Shown one piece after another: positions 1 through 9,869 of a stretch of DNA of 64,000 nucleotides; position 1 is the first letter of the stretch, and each line of letters opens with the position of its first letter. Under the pieces are notes generated by a model. The model saw nothing but the letters and a program-made list of their open reading frames with translations, had not been told where the DNA came from and did not search any database. Position numbers and translations under genes: made by a program. The stretch comes from Flavobacterium sp. ASV13 (GTDB taxonomy: Bacteria > Bacteroidota > Bacteroidia > Flavobacteriales > Flavobacteriaceae), in assembly GCF_000745775.1 (NCBI RefSeq), contig NZ_KN050752.1, forward strand, positions 295,074-359,073, given 5' to 3'.

Positions 1-2562
1 AATCGGAATGAAATTTTGCATTTTCACGATAAATCTATTGAAGAGTTTATCGAGATTAAAAAGAAAATGCTTGCGCTTTGCAAAGATTTGGAATCTGAAA
101 ATGAAAGTTGGGCAATTGATGCGCTTTCGTTAATTGATAAAAACGGAATCGATTTGAAATCATTTTCACGTGGTACTTTTCCAAATCATCTAGAAAGTAT
201 TCGTGACGGAAAATTCAATCCAAGAAATAAAACTTTTCATGAGTTTGATGACATTGCAATTAATAAAACGGCTAAAGATCGAGCTTTAATTGAAAATATT
301 ATTCCAGATTTGCTTCAGATTTTGAGTAAGATTTACAAGAATTTCGAAAAAAGAGATTTTTATAAAGCTTTCCTGAAAAATATAACGCCACTTTCTTTGT
401 TGAATACGGTAAGTAATGAATTGGCAAAAATACAGTCGGAACAAAATATTCTTTCTATTTCAGAATTTAATGCCATTATTCATCGCGAAATTCAGAATCA
501 GCCTGCGCCTTTTATATATGAGCGTTTGGGCGAAAAGTATCGTCATTTTTTTATAGATGAATTTCAGGATACTTCTGAAATGCAGTGGCAAAATTTGATT
601 CCGCTGATTGACAATTCACTTTCAGGTCAGGATGATTTAGGGAATAAAGGAACGCTAATGATTGTGGGCGATCCAAAACAATCAATCTATCGCTGGCGCG
701 GAGGAAAAGCAGAGCAATTTATTGAGCTTAGTAAAGATGTAAATCCCTTTAATAATCCGGATAAAGAAATAAAGCATTTAAATACCAATTATAGAAGTTA
801 TAGTGAGGTTATTGATTTTAATAATGCTTTTTTTAAATTAATTTCTTCTGAATTTTCAAACGAAGATTATAAGGATTTGTACGAAAATCATAGTTTTCAG
901 AATTCAAATGCAAAAAAAGGAGGATATGTAAATATTTCATTTCTTCCAATTATTGAAAAGACTGATGCTGTAGAAGAAGACGAAGTTGTTGAAAAATCAG
1001 ATTTATATGTTTTAGCAACTTTAAATACAATTCTGAAAGTTGTTAATCAGGGTTTTCAGTACAGAGACATTGTGATTTTGACTCGAAAAAGAGGTCAGGG
1101 AATTGCAATTGCAAATTATTTAACGGAGCAAAATATTCCGCTTTTGTCTTCAGAAACTTTAATGATTCAGAATGCCACTGAAGTTCGTTTGATAATTCAT
1201 CTTCTAAAATATTTGAATAATAGCGCCGATTTAGAATCCAAAGCTAATTTTCTTCATTTTTTAGCTTCTAATATAAATCATGAAATGCCAATTCATGATT
1301 TTATCGAAAAAGGAATGTCAAATAGAGTAGAAGCCGATTTTGAAAAATGGCTTTTGACTTTTGATGTTTCATTAAATTTTGAGGATGTTAGAAAAAAATC
1401 ATTGTACGAAGCAGTTGAAATTATCATTTCTAAATTTATTCCTTCAGAAGGGACTGCTTATGTGCAGTTTTTTCTAGATATTGTTTTAGAAAGAGATATG
1501 AGGAGTCAGGCTGGTATAGCCGATTTTTTAAGTTACTGGGATAAAAATGCTGAAAAATTCAGTATTCCGTCTCCGGAAGGAAATAATGCTGTTCGGATCA
1601 TGACAATTCATAAATCGAAAGGTTTGGAATTTCCAGTTGTGATTATGCCGTTTGCTGAAGAAGATTATAATCGAAAGCCAAAAGATAAATTATGGCTCGA
1701 TGCTGAAAATGAAGATTTAGGAGTTCCAAAGGCTTTGATCGATAATAGTAGCGCGGTAGAAGGTTTTGGTGAAAGTGCTTCGGCGGTTTTTAATGTGAAA
1801 AAGCAGGAAGAATTATTAGATAATATTAATGTTTTGTATGTTGCTTTAACACGTGCTGAAGAACAATTATATGTTATCTCACAATCTTTGAACGAAAGAA
1901 AAGATGGAGAATTTCCTAGCAATATGGCGTCTTTTTTTATTAAGTATTTGATTAATCAAGGAATTTATGATTCAGGGAAATTAGAATATGAATTTGGGAA
2001 TCCCACAAAATTATCTTCTTCGGTTGAATTCACTGATTCAATAAAAGAGATTCCGGTTGTCAAAGAAGTTTTAAATCCAAAAAATATAAAAATTGCACAG
2101 AGAGAAGCTTTAATGTGGGGAACACATCAGCAGGAAGCAATTGCTTACGGTAATGTTGTTCATGAAATTTTGGCTTTTGTAAAAGATAAATCAGATATTG
2201 ATTTGGCGGTTACAAAAGCAATTGAAGCTGGCTTAATAAAGATTGATCAAGTAGAGCAGGTTTTGAAAACGCTTCATGATATTGTGAATCATCCGGAAAT
2301 TAATGTATGTTTCGAAGGAAAAAACAAGATTTTAAATGAGCATAACATCATCCAGAAAGAAGGAAAAATTTTAAAACCGGATAGAGTTGTGCTTACAGAA
2401 GATAAAAATGCTTATTTGTTGGATTATAAAACCGGAGCAATAAATTCCAAATATAAGCAGCAACTTCAGGAATATGAAGATGCTATTGAGGATTTGGGAT
2501 ATAAAGTGTTAAAAAAAGCATTGGTATATATAGGAACCGAAATCGATGTAGTAAATTTGTGA
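1..2562 (+). CDS. UvrD/RecB-like (AddA-type) helicase-nuclease, 5' end missing
   Basis: The reading frame is open to the left edge, so the N-terminus with the Walker A motif lies outside the window. Visible superfamily 1 helicase motifs, numbered from the first in-frame TTG at 16, are DEFQDT (about 181), GDPKQSIYRWRG (about 217), NYRS (about 258), TIHKSKGLEFP (about 530) and LYVALTRAEEQ (about 606). A C-terminal PD-(D/E)XK nuclease domain ends in LLDYKTG (about 801). This order of ATP-dependent helicase followed by RecB-type nuclease is that of AddA/RecB, which resects DNA ends for recombinational repair in the cytoplasm. The likely partner is the AddB-like gene at 5477, separated from it by kbl and ompA. 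The family is sure; the exact name (AddA or RecB-like) is less so. Confidence 0.9.
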   Translation, partial: NRNEILHFHDKSIEEFIEIKKKMLALCKDLESENESWAIDALSLIDKNGIDLKSFSRGTFPNHLESIRDGKFNPRNKTFHEFDDIAINKTAKDRALIENIIPDLLQILSKIYKNFEKRDFYKAFLKNITPLSLLNTVSNELAKIQSEQNILSISEFNAIIHREIQNQPAPFIYERLGEKYRHFFIDEFQDTSEMQWQNLIPLIDNSLSGQDDLGNKGTLMIVGDPKQSIYRWRGGKAEQFIELSKDVNPFNNPDKEIKHLNTNYRSYSEVIDFNNAFFKLISSEFSNEDYKDLYENHSFQNSNAKKGGYVNISFLPIIEKTDAVEEDEVVEKSDLYVLATLNTILKVVNQGFQYRDIVILTRKRGQGIAIANYLTEQNIPLLSSETLMIQNATEVRLIIHLLKYLNNSADLESKANFLHFLASNINHEMPIHDFIEKGMSNRVEADFEKWLLTFDVSLNFEDVRKKSLYEAVEIIISKFIPSEGTAYVQFFLDIVLERDMRSQAGIADFLSYWDKNAEKFSIPSPEGNNAVRIMTIHKSKGLEFPVVIMPFAEEDYNRKPKDKLWLDAENEDLGVPKALIDNSSAVEGFGESASAVFNVKKQEELLDNINVLYVALTRAEEQLYVISQSLNERKDGEFPSNMASFFIKYLINQGIYDSGKLEYEFGNPTKLSSSVEFTDSIKEIPVVKEVLNPKNIKIAQREALMWGTHQQEAIAYGNVVHEILAFVKDKSDIDLAVTKAIEAGLIKIDQVEQVLKTLHDIVNHPEINVCFEGKNKILNEHNIIQKEGKILKPDRVVLTEDKNAYLLDYKTGAINSKYKQQLQEYEDAIEDLGYKVLKKALVYIGTEIDVVNL

Positions 2563-2642
2563 AAAAATTAATCAGATGTTAAAGATAAACAAGCTTATTT
2601 TAGGTTTAAGTTGTTAATTTTTAACGTTTTAAATATAAGGAA

Positions 2643-3836
2643 ATGTACGGTAAAATTAAAGAACATCTGCAAAATGAATTGCAGACTATTGAAGAAAACG
2701 GAATTTTTAAAAAAGAACGTATTATAACTTCAGCTCAAGGTGCTGAAATTACAATTTCTACAGGAGAAACTGTATTGAATTTTTGCGCAAACAATTATTT
2801 GGGCCTTTCTTCTCATCCAGAAGTAGTGCAGGCCGCAAAAGATGCAATGGATACGCATGGATTTGGAATGTCGTCTGTTCGTTTTATTTGCGGAACTCAG
2901 GATATTCATAAAACATTAGAAAAAAAGATTGCAGATTTTTATGGTACAGAAGATACTATATTATATGCTGCAGCTTTTGATGCAAATGGAGGTGTTTTCG
3001 AACCTTTATTAGGTGAAAATGATGCGATTATTTCAGATAGTTTAAATCATGCTTCTATTATAGATGGAGTTCGTTTGTGTAAAGCGGCTCGTTATCGTTA
3101 TGAAAATAGCAATATGGAAGATTTGGAGCAGCAGCTAATTAAAGCAAATGAAGCCGGAGCTCGTTTCAAATTAATTGTTACAGATGGTGTTTTCTCTATG
3201 GACGGTTTAGTGGCGCCTCTTGATAAAATTTGTGACTTAGCAGATAAATATGATGCGATGGTAATGGTTGATGAGTGTCATGCAGCAGGATTTATCGGTG
3301 CAACCGGAAAAGGAACTCTTGAAGCAAAAGGAGTTATGGGACGTGTTGATATTATAACAGGTACTTTAGGTAAGGCTTTAGGAGGTGCAATGGGAGGATA
3401 TACAACAGCAAAAAAAGAAATTATTGAGATATTACGCCAGCGTTCTCGTCCTTATTTGTTCTCAAATTCTTTAGCGCCTGCTATTGTTGGTGCTTCCATT
3501 AAGGTTTTTGAATTATTGGAAAAAGATACTTCATTGAGAGATAAATTAGAATGGAATACAAATTATTTCAAAGAAGGAATGAAAAAAGCAGGTTTCGATA
3601 TCATAGACGGAGATTCTGCAATTGTTCCTGTTATGTTGTATGATGCTAAATTGTCACAGACTATGGCAAATGCATTATTAAAAGAAGGAATTTACGTAAT
3701 CGGATTCTTTTTTCCGGTAGTTCCAAAAGACAAAGCAAGGATAAGAGTTCAACTTTCTGCAGCACATACTAAAGAGCACTTGGACAAGGCAATAGAAGCT
3801 TTCACATTAACAGGTAAAATGTTAAAAGTTATATAA
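2643..3836 (+). CDS. kbl: Glycine C-acetyltransferase (2-amino-3-ketobutyrate CoA ligase)
   Basis: PLP-dependent fold-type I enzyme of the alpha-oxoamine synthase family, 397 residues, the normal Kbl length. It cleaves 2-amino-3-oxobutanoate with CoA to glycine and acetyl-CoA, the second step of threonine degradation after threonine dehydrogenase. Visible marks are the substrate-loop [11 protein letters not shown] near the N-terminus, the VDECHAAG aspartate motif, and the PLP-lysine motif [14 protein letters not shown] (lysine about 244). No tdh gene is visible in the window. KBL, AONS (BioF) and SPT are close relatives, but the sequence and length agree best with Kbl. Confidence 0.93.
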   Translation: MYGKIKEHLQNELQTIEENGIFKKERIITSAQGAEITISTGETVLNFCANNYLGLSSHPEVVQAAKDAMDTHGFGMSSVRFICGTQDIHKTLEKKIADFYGTEDTILYAAAFDANGGVFEPLLGENDAIISDSLNHASIIDGVRLCKAARYRYENSNMEDLEQQLIKANEAGARFKLIVTDGVFSMDGLVAPLDKICDLADKYDAMVMVDECHAAGFIGATGKGTLEAKGVMGRVDIITGTLGKALGGAMGGYTTAKKEIIEILRQRSRPYLFSNSLAPAIVGASIKVFELLEKDTSLRDKLEWNTNYFKEGMKKAGFDIIDGDSAIVPVMLYDAKLSQTMANALLKEGIYVIGFFFPVVPKDKARIRVQLSAAHTKEHLDKAIEAFTLTGKMLKVI

Positions 3837-3882
3837 TTACCATATTCTGTAAATTTTTGTAGGTTTTTTTTAACATTTCATT

Positions 3883-3912
3883 TTGTATTTAAAAAATTTG
3901 GTGTTACTTTTG
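3883..3912 (+). promoter_or_regulatory. Promoter of the ompA-like gene
   Basis: TTG at 3883-3885, a 19-nt spacer, then TACTTTTG at 3905-3912, a full match to the Bacteroidota TAnnTTTG -7 box. It lies 38 nt before the start codon at 3950. This is one of the clearest promoters in the window and fits a highly expressed outer-membrane protein. Confidence 0.8.
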
Positions 3913-3949
3913 CTTGTAATTAACTAAATTGTAATTAAAAAAATTAAGT

Positions 3950-5413
3950 ATGAAACATCTTAACAAACTTTTAGTTGCTGTGATGATGGTGATGGGTTTA
4001 AGTTCTCACGCACAAGACAGTAACAATCCATGGGCGATCTCATTTGGGGTTAATGCAGTGGATACCAGAACAAGTTCTGGAGCAGGACATGGTTGGTTCG
4101 ATCAACATTTTTCTCAACCATTTGATGTGAAAGACAACTGGAACATTCTTCCTTCTTTATCTTACATTGGTGTGTCTAGATATGTTGGTAGTGGTTTCTC
4201 TGTTGGTTTACAAGGTTCTGTAAACAAAATTGATAAATTCGTTACTTTTGCTCCAACTGCTCCTGGGCATGATGGAAGAGGTAATGTCGTAACTAATCCT
4301 GGAGACTTAATGTACTACGGAATTGATGCTACTATCAAATACAGCTTCCAAGAATTAATCAAATCTAAAGTGATTGATCCTTCGTTATCTGTTGGTGGTG
4401 GTTATACTTTCTTCGGAGATAGCAGCTACGGAACTGTTAACCCAGGTGCTGGTTTAACTTTCTGGTTTACTGATGCTATTGGTCTTGAATTAGCTACAAG
4501 ATACAAATGGGCTGTTAGTGGAGATAGAGTTGATGCTTCTGGAACTCCAGATGCTGTTTCTCACTTCCAACACACAGCTGGTCTTATCTTCAAATTCGGA
4601 GGTAAAGATACTGACGGAGACGGAATCTACGATAAAGATGACGCTTGTCCAGATGTTGCTGGTTTAAAACAATTCAACGGATGTCCTGATACTGACGGAG
4701 ACGGAATCGTTGATGCTTCTGACGCTTGTCCAGATGTATTTGGTTTAGCTGCATTAAACGGATGTCCTGATACAGACGGAGACGGAATTGCTGATAAAGA
4801 TGATGCTTGTCCAGATGTTGCTGGTTTAGCTGCTTTAAAAGGTTGTCCTGATACTGACGGTGACGGAATCGCTGATAAAGATGATAAATGTCCTACAGTT
4901 GCTGGTCCAAAAGAAAATGGTGGTTGTCCTTTCTTAGATGCTGACAAAGATGGTGTTGCTGATAAAGATGACGATTGTCCTACAGTATACGGTCCTGCTA
5001 GTAACAGAGGTTGTCCAGAAGTAACTTCTGAGGCTTTAGAAGATCTTAAAGTTCAAGCAAGAGCAGTTTACTTCAACTCAGGTAAAGCTACTTTCAAAAC
5101 AGGAGATAAAGAAACTCCAGCTAGATTAGATGCAATTAAAGAAATCCTTAAAAACTATCCAAACGCGAAATTCTCTATTGAAGGACACACAGATAGTACA
5201 GGTTCTGCTAAAATTAACCAAAAACTTTCTGAAGATAGAGCGAAAGCTGTATTGGATGCTTTAGTTGAAAGAGGTGTTAATCCAGAAAACTTAGAGTCTA
5301 AAGGATTTGGATCTTCTCAACCAGTTGCAAGCAACAAAACTGCTGCAGGTAAAGCACAAAACAGAAGAACTGAAATCAAACACGTTGGTTCTAAATATCA
5401 AGGTAAACTATAA
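3950..5413 (+). CDS. OmpA-family outer-membrane protein with thrombospondin type 3 repeats
   Basis: 487 residues: signal peptide (about 1-21, ending SSHAQ), an N-terminal beta-barrel-like domain (about 22-215), five DTDGDGI-DKDDACP calcium-binding thrombospondin type 3 repeats (about 219-353), and a C-terminal OmpA peptidoglycan-binding domain with [11 protein letters not shown] and NRRTEI (about 365-480). This architecture is that of the major flavobacterial outer-membrane proteins that tether the outer membrane to peptidoglycan. It has its own strong promoter and an intrinsic terminator, so it is a single-gene unit placed between the two AddAB-like genes. Its codon use looks biased to preferred codons, consistent with high expression. 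Confidence 0.93.
   Translation: MKHLNKLLVAVMMVMGLSSHAQDSNNPWAISFGVNAVDTRTSSGAGHGWFDQHFSQPFDVKDNWNILPSLSYIGVSRYVGSGFSVGLQGSVNKIDKFVTFAPTAPGHDGRGNVVTNPGDLMYYGIDATIKYSFQELIKSKVIDPSLSVGGGYTFFGDSSYGTVNPGAGLTFWFTDAIGLELATRYKWAVSGDRVDASGTPDAVSHFQHTAGLIFKFGGKDTDGDGIYDKDDACPDVAGLKQFNGCPDTDGDGIVDASDACPDVFGLAALNGCPDTDGDGIADKDDACPDVAGLAALKGCPDTDGDGIADKDDKCPTVAGPKENGGCPFLDADKDGVADKDDDCPTVYGPASNRGCPEVTSEALEDLKVQARAVYFNSGKATFKTGDKETPARLDAIKEILKNYPNAKFSIEGHTDSTGSAKINQKLSEDRAKAVLDALVERGVNPENLESKGFGSSQPVASNKTAAGKAQNRRTEIKHVGSKYQGKL
4608..5020 (+). repeat. In-gene tandem repeats coding the thrombospondin type 3 units
   Basis: Five imperfect tandem units of about 78-81 bp, each with a core like ACTGACGGAGACGGAAT and a TGTCC cysteine-proline end. 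They encode the calcium-binding linker of the OmpA-like protein. The later units are more diverged. The antisense strand stays open across them only because of the repeat. Confidence 0.75.
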
Positions 5414-5434
5414 TTTACTTTGTAAATAATACTT

Positions 5435-5466
5435 AAAAGCCATTCTTAATTGAATGGCTTTTTTTA
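5435..5466 (+). terminator. Intrinsic terminator after the ompA-like gene
   Basis: An 11-bp perfect stem (AAAAGCCATTC, loop TTAATT, GAATGGCTTTT) followed by a T run. It overlaps the extended reading frame of the next gene upstream of its true start, which shows that the TTG at 5450 cannot be the real start. Confidence 0.85.
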
Positions 5467-5476
5467 TTTTTATAAA

Positions 5477-8242
5477 ATGATAAACACTTCTTTTCTTGAA
5501 AAAATTGCAGCTGTAGTTATTCAGAATTATGAAACAAAGCTTGCTGAAACAACTATTATTCTGCCTAATAAAAGAGCGAAGCTTTTTTTAATTGAAGCTT
5601 TAAAAAGAAAAACTCACAAAACTATTCTTTCGCCAGATATCATTAGCATTGAGGACTTTGTTCAGGACGTGGCTTCAATTCGTTCAATAGATTCAATAGA
5701 GCTTTTGTTTGAATTTTATGAAGTGTATTTGTCTGTTACAGAAAAACAGCATCAGCACTCATTTGAATTATTTGCTAATTGGGCAAAAACACTTTTGCAG
5801 GATTTTAATGAAATTGATCGATATCTTCTAGATCCGAACCATGTGCTTTCTTATTTGAAAGATATAGAGGATATAAAGAAGTGGGGAGTCGAAGTAGAAA
5901 ACAAAACAAAACTTTTAGAGAATTATATTGATTTTTGGAAGCTTCTTCCTTTGTATTATGACGCATTATATAATCATTTGTTAAACAAAGCAATTGGTTA
6001 TCAAGGATTGATTTATCGAGAAGCAGTCAATAATCTTAATCATTTTTCGAATACGGTTTCAAGCCGTTCTTTTATTTTTGCCGGCTTTAATGCGTTAAAT
6101 GCTGCAGAAGAGAAAATAGTGCAACATTTATTGGCCCTGGATCAGGCAAAAATATACTGGGATACAGACCAGACCTTTTTAAATGATCCTTATCACGATG
6201 CAGGGCTTTTTGTAAGACGTTTTAAAGAGAGCTGGAAGTATTATAAATCGCATCCTTTTGAATGGATTGTAGATGATTTTTCACAATCCAAAAATATTCA
6301 GGTAATTGGTTCTCCAAAAACTATTGGCCAGGCAAAAATTGCAGGAAGTATAATTGAAAATTTAATTACTGAAAATCCTGCTGGATCTTTAGACAAAGTA
6401 GCTGTGGTTTTAGGTGAGGAAAACTTGCTGATTCCGGTTTTGTATTCGTTGCCTGCTTCAGTTGGTGCTTTGAATATTACCATGGGATATTCTGGTAAAA
6501 ACAATCCGTCACAGATTTTAATTGCAAAATTGTTTAAAATGCATACGAATGCGCTTTCACGAAAGGGCGACAGTTATGTATTTTATTATAAAGATGTTTT
6601 AGATGTTTTAACGCATCCGCTTGTGGCTCCTTATGCAAATGCAAATCATCTGGTTAAGATTATCAAAGAGAATAATTACACCTTTATTTCTCATAACAGA
6701 ATAGTTGAATTGTATGGCCATTCATCTAATTTGTTCGATTTATTATTTAAAAAATGGGAAAACGGTTCATTAGCTGTACTTGAAAATATTTCAGCACTTT
6801 TGCTTTTGATCAAAACAAATTTTGATAAGGATAATGAAGAGGAGAAAATTGCAAAATCTTTTGTTTATGCTGTTTTTAAAGTCATAAATAAACTTATTAA
6901 TTATTACACGAGTCATAACCATATTGATAACATTGATACGCTTCACGCCATTTATAAGCAAATTATTGATGTCGCTGAAGTTTCATTTGAAGGTGAACCT
7001 TTGCGTGGACTTCAAATAATGGGTGTTCTTGAGAGTCGTGTTCTCGATTTTGATACGGTTATTATAACTTCGATGAATGAAGGGAAATTTCCTGCTGGAA
7101 AATCTCAAAATTCCTTTATTCCTTATGATGTAAAACGAGAGTTGGGCTTGCCGACTTTTAAAGAAAAAGATGCAATTTATACGTATCATTTTTATCATTT
7201 ACTTCAGCGTGCCAAAAATATCTATCTTATTTACAATACTGAAAATGATGGATTAGATGCAGGTGAAAGAAGTCGTTTTATAACACAGTTAGAGGTGGAA
7301 AAACAACCTAGACATAATCTGACTTTTGATATTTATAATCCGGTTTTACCTTCAACGGCATATCAACCAATGGTGATTCCAAAATCGGAGGCTGTTATGG
7401 ACCGATTGAAAGAGATTGCTTTAGCAGGGTTTTCTCCTTCGGCGCTGACAAGTTATATTCGAAACCCGATTGATTTTTATTTCCAAAAAATACTTCGAAT
7501 CCGTGAAGTAGAAGAAGTAGAGGAAAATATCGCGTTGAATACTCTCGGAACGATAATACATGAAACTTTAAAAGCGCTTTACGAACCTTTTATCGGTCGA
7601 TTTATTTCTGAAGAAGATATAACAAAATGTTTTAAACTTCTTGACGAAGAGGTTTTAAAACAATTTAAAGTAGTTTATAAAGAAGGTGAAATTAAAAAAG
7701 GCCGAAATCTTTTGGCTTTCGAAGTTGCAAAACGAAATGTTTTTAATTTTCTTAAAGTAGAATTAGAAGCAATTCGAAATGGAGACGCAATTAAAATTAT
7801 TGCTTTAGAGCAAACATATCAGCGCGAACTCACACATCCAAGTTTGCCATTTCCGGTTCTTATAAAAGGAAATGTTGACCGGATTGAACAACGAAATGGA
7901 AAAATAAGAATTATTGATTATAAGACAGGAAAAGTCGAAAAAGCGAATGTTGTACTCAAAACATGGAACGGATTGACCAATGAGCTTAAAAATGACAAAA
8001 TCATTCAGGTTTTAGCTTATGCATTCATGTTTGAAAAGGAAGCTGGCAATATGCCTATTGAAGTTGGAATTATTTCATTTAAGAATCTAAAATCGGGATT
8101 TTTGCCTTTTACATTCAAAGAAGAAAAAGATTTGGATACAACTGTGTCTGAGCAAACTCTCGATTTGTATCTGAAAGAAATAGTTTTGCTTTTGAATGAA
8201 ATTTTTGACACTACAATTCCTTTTGAAGAAAAAATAAATTAA
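5477..8242 (+). CDS. AddB-like PD-(D/E)XK nuclease / inactivated helicase subunit
   Basis: 921 residues from the ATG at 5477. An in-frame TTG at 5450 lies inside the preceding terminator hairpin and is rejected. The C-terminal third holds a RecB-type PD-(D/E)XK nuclease: GTIIHETLKALYEP (about 691), IKGNVDRIEQ, and RIIDYKTGK (about 811). The N-terminal two-thirds resembles the helicase-like scaffold of AddB (for example STMNEGKFP-type motif SMNEGKFPAGKSQNSFIP), without a clear Walker A. I do not see the four-cysteine iron-sulfur cluster of Bacillus AddB. With the gene at the left edge it most likely forms an AddAB-type double-strand-break resection enzyme. It ends in a TAATG overlap with the next gene. 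Confidence 0.85.
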   Translation: MINTSFLEKIAAVVIQNYETKLAETTIILPNKRAKLFLIEALKRKTHKTILSPDIISIEDFVQDVASIRSIDSIELLFEFYEVYLSVTEKQHQHSFELFANWAKTLLQDFNEIDRYLLDPNHVLSYLKDIEDIKKWGVEVENKTKLLENYIDFWKLLPLYYDALYNHLLNKAIGYQGLIYREAVNNLNHFSNTVSSRSFIFAGFNALNAAEEKIVQHLLALDQAKIYWDTDQTFLNDPYHDAGLFVRRFKESWKYYKSHPFEWIVDDFSQSKNIQVIGSPKTIGQAKIAGSIIENLITENPAGSLDKVAVVLGEENLLIPVLYSLPASVGALNITMGYSGKNNPSQILIAKLFKMHTNALSRKGDSYVFYYKDVLDVLTHPLVAPYANANHLVKIIKENNYTFISHNRIVELYGHSSNLFDLLFKKWENGSLAVLENISALLLLIKTNFDKDNEEEKIAKSFVYAVFKVINKLINYYTSHNHIDNIDTLHAIYKQIIDVAEVSFEGEPLRGLQIMGVLESRVLDFDTVIITSMNEGKFPAGKSQNSFIPYDVKRELGLPTFKEKDAIYTYHFYHLLQRAKNIYLIYNTENDGLDAGERSRFITQLEVEKQPRHNLTFDIYNPVLPSTAYQPMVIPKSEAVMDRLKEIALAGFSPSALTSYIRNPIDFYFQKILRIREVEEVEENIALNTLGTIIHETLKALYEPFIGRFISEEDITKCFKLLDEEVLKQFKVVYKEGEIKKGRNLLAFEVAKRNVFNFLKVELEAIRNGDAIKIIALEQTYQRELTHPSLPFPVLIKGNVDRIEQRNGKIRIIDYKTGKVEKANVVLKTWNGLTNELKNDKIIQVLAYAFMFEKEAGNMPIEVGIISFKNLKSGFLPFTFKEEKDLDTTVSEQTLDLYLKEIVLLLNEIFDTTIPFEEKIN

Positions 8243-8538
8243 TGATCAGAAAGCTACTAAACATATTCGAGTTTTTTAAAACAACATTGACGGTTAATTT
8301 GTTGGTTTCTGCAATTGCTGTTTTTTTGGGTGGTTTTGACTATTTCTTTATATGGTTTCTAAGTTTTGGTTTTTTAGCCAGCGTCGGTTTTAAGGAATTT
8401 TATCGCAAAAAGGATTATTTATTTTATTTCAATAATGGTGTTTCAAAAATCCAACTTTTGTTATTTAGTTATCTGATGACTTTTTGCACCGCACTTTTAT
8501 TTGGTTTAATCGTCTTTTTAAAAAATAAATTATTTTGA
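8242..8538 (+). CDS. Small three-helix membrane protein, probable ABC transporter partner
   Basis: 98 residues, with hydrophobic helices at about 12-31, 32-50 and 70-94 and a basic segment (KEFYRKKDY) between helices 2 and 3. Not recognised as a named family. The start codon overlaps the stop of the AddB-like gene by 1 nt and its stop overlaps the TTG start of the ABC ATPase gene, so the three are translationally linked. The tight coupling suggests that it is the membrane partner of that ATPase, but the function is unknown. Confidence 0.7.
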   Translation: MIRKLLNIFEFFKTTLTVNLLVSAIAVFLGGFDYFFIWFLSFGFLASVGFKEFYRKKDYLFYFNNGVSKIQLLLFSYLMTFCTALLFGLIVFLKNKLF

Positions 8539-9206
8539 AAAAACATACTTTTGAAATTAGCGGAATTCAGAAAAGATTTGGAAATAAAACGATACTTTCT
8601 GATGTTTATTTGAGATGTGAAACTTCAGAAATTATTGGATTACTCGGGAGAAACGGCTCCGGAAAATCTACTTTGTTGAAAATTGTAGCTGGTTTAGAAT
8701 CAGTTCCGGATCGTTGCGTTCGAATCGATTCGGTTTCTTTGAATATTAAAAATGCATTGATGAATAATGTGAGTTATTTAGATCAGGATCAGTTTATTCC
8801 GAATCATTTTTCTGTTCGAAAAGTAATTTCACTTTCAATTGATAAAGAAAACAGAATTAATTTTTGTGAAGATGAGTTTATCAAAAAACTTCTAAACAAA
8901 AAAATAAGGCATTTGTCAACGGGTGAATTGCGTTATCTGGAGATAAAAATTGTGCTTTCCAATCCATCTTTGTTTGTATTGCTCGACGAACCCTATAATG
9001 GACTTTCTCCATTGATGATCGAAAGCATTAACGAAATGATAAAAGGTAGCTTAAACAAAAAAGGTATTATTGTTACGGACCACAACTATCAGAATGTAGT
9101 AAAAATCGCAAATCGGCTGGTTTTGATAAAAGACGGAAAGACTCATTCAATAAAAGAAAAAACTGAACTTGTCGAAAAAGGTTATCTTACAAGTATGGCT
9201 TTTTAA
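8535..9206 (+). CDS. ABC transporter ATP-binding protein
   Basis: 223 residues, a single ABC ATPase domain. Visible motifs: Walker A GRNGSGKST (about 38-46), Q-loop YLDQDQ, signature LSTGE (about 127, a variant of LSGGQ), Walker B FVLLDEPYNGLSP (about 146) and H-loop TDHNY (about 182). The TTG start at 8535 overlaps the TGA stop of the preceding small membrane-protein gene; no ATG fits. Such short ATPases normally pair with separate permeases, and the only candidate here is the 98-residue protein. Substrate and direction cannot be told. No terminator is seen directly downstream. Confidence 0.88.
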   Translation: MKKHTFEISGIQKRFGNKTILSDVYLRCETSEIIGLLGRNGSGKSTLLKIVAGLESVPDRCVRIDSVSLNIKNALMNNVSYLDQDQFIPNHFSVRKVISLSIDKENRINFCEDEFIKKLLNKKIRHLSTGELRYLEIKIVLSNPSLFVLLDEPYNGLSPLMIESINEMIKGSLNKKGIIVTDHNYQNVVKIANRLVLIKDGKTHSIKEKTELVEKGYLTSMAF

Positions 9207-9806
9207 TTGATTTAATAACAGCATATTTTTTTAAAGAAGTCTTTCTTTTCAAGCTCTTGCGAATCTGTACTGTTTATTTTTCCTTTTTCAAAACGAGATT
9301 TTGTACCCTTAATCATTTTGATATATAGATTAAATAGTATTTCTTAAACAGTTTTCATCTCTGCAATTATTTATGCATTTCTATAAAAACACTTCCTCTT
9401 ATAAACTGTAATGACCTATACAGCTATTTAAAATGAATTTTATGGAACAAAATGTTATTATTTTCAATGAATCTTTTTTTTATGTTGTTTTTTTTTGCGC
9501 ATTTTCTTCTAAAAAAAGCCAATAATTATGCTATAAATAAAAGTGATTCAAATGATTATGCAGTGCTTTTTTTTAACAAGTGTTTATCGCACAATTATGT
9601 TAATTAAAATATCTTTGAGGCTTCTTAAGAGGAAAATCGATTTAGATGAAGATAGAAGCAGGATTTAGAATGTGTCTGAGAATGTGAATAATGGGATCTT
9701 CAACAAAGAATAATTAAAAGTAAATCTTGGATTAACGTGAGTAACTTTGTCGAAATTTAAGAAAGACATCGTTGCCAAATTATAATTTTTTGCCCCCACA
9801 AAAGGA
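9207..9806. other. Gene-poor AT-rich gap with one orphan -7 box
   Basis: About 600 nt with no convincing coding sequence on either strand. It contains a perfect plus-strand -7 box, TATCTTTG at 9611-9618, with no clear TTG at the right distance, and it ends at a strong hairpin (9807-9849). A transcript from the box to the hairpin would be about 230 nt and could only encode a 23-residue peptide. A non-coding RNA is possible but unproved. Confidence 0.4.
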
Positions 9807-9849
9807 AGAAAAGGCTGTTTTCGATGTTTATTCGAAACGGCCTTTTCTG
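9807..9849 (-). terminator. Hairpin terminator between convergent units
   Basis: Long imperfect stem: AGAAAAGGCTGTTTTCGA paired with TTCGAAACGGCCTTTTCT around a 6-nt loop. It lies 20 nt past the stop of the minus-strand hydrolase and is flanked by T-rich sequence on the minus strand. It may also stop transcription coming from the left. Confidence 0.65.
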
Positions 9850-9869
9850 ATTTTAATATGTTTTATTTT

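Noticed and set aside
4627-4947. 106-codon frame antisense to the OmpA-like gene
   Set aside because: Created by the in-gene repeats; mirrors them and has no promoter or family features.
9602-9670. 23-codon basic peptide in the 9.2-9.8 kb gap
   Set aside because: Nothing beyond an open frame supports translation, and the -7 box lies within it.
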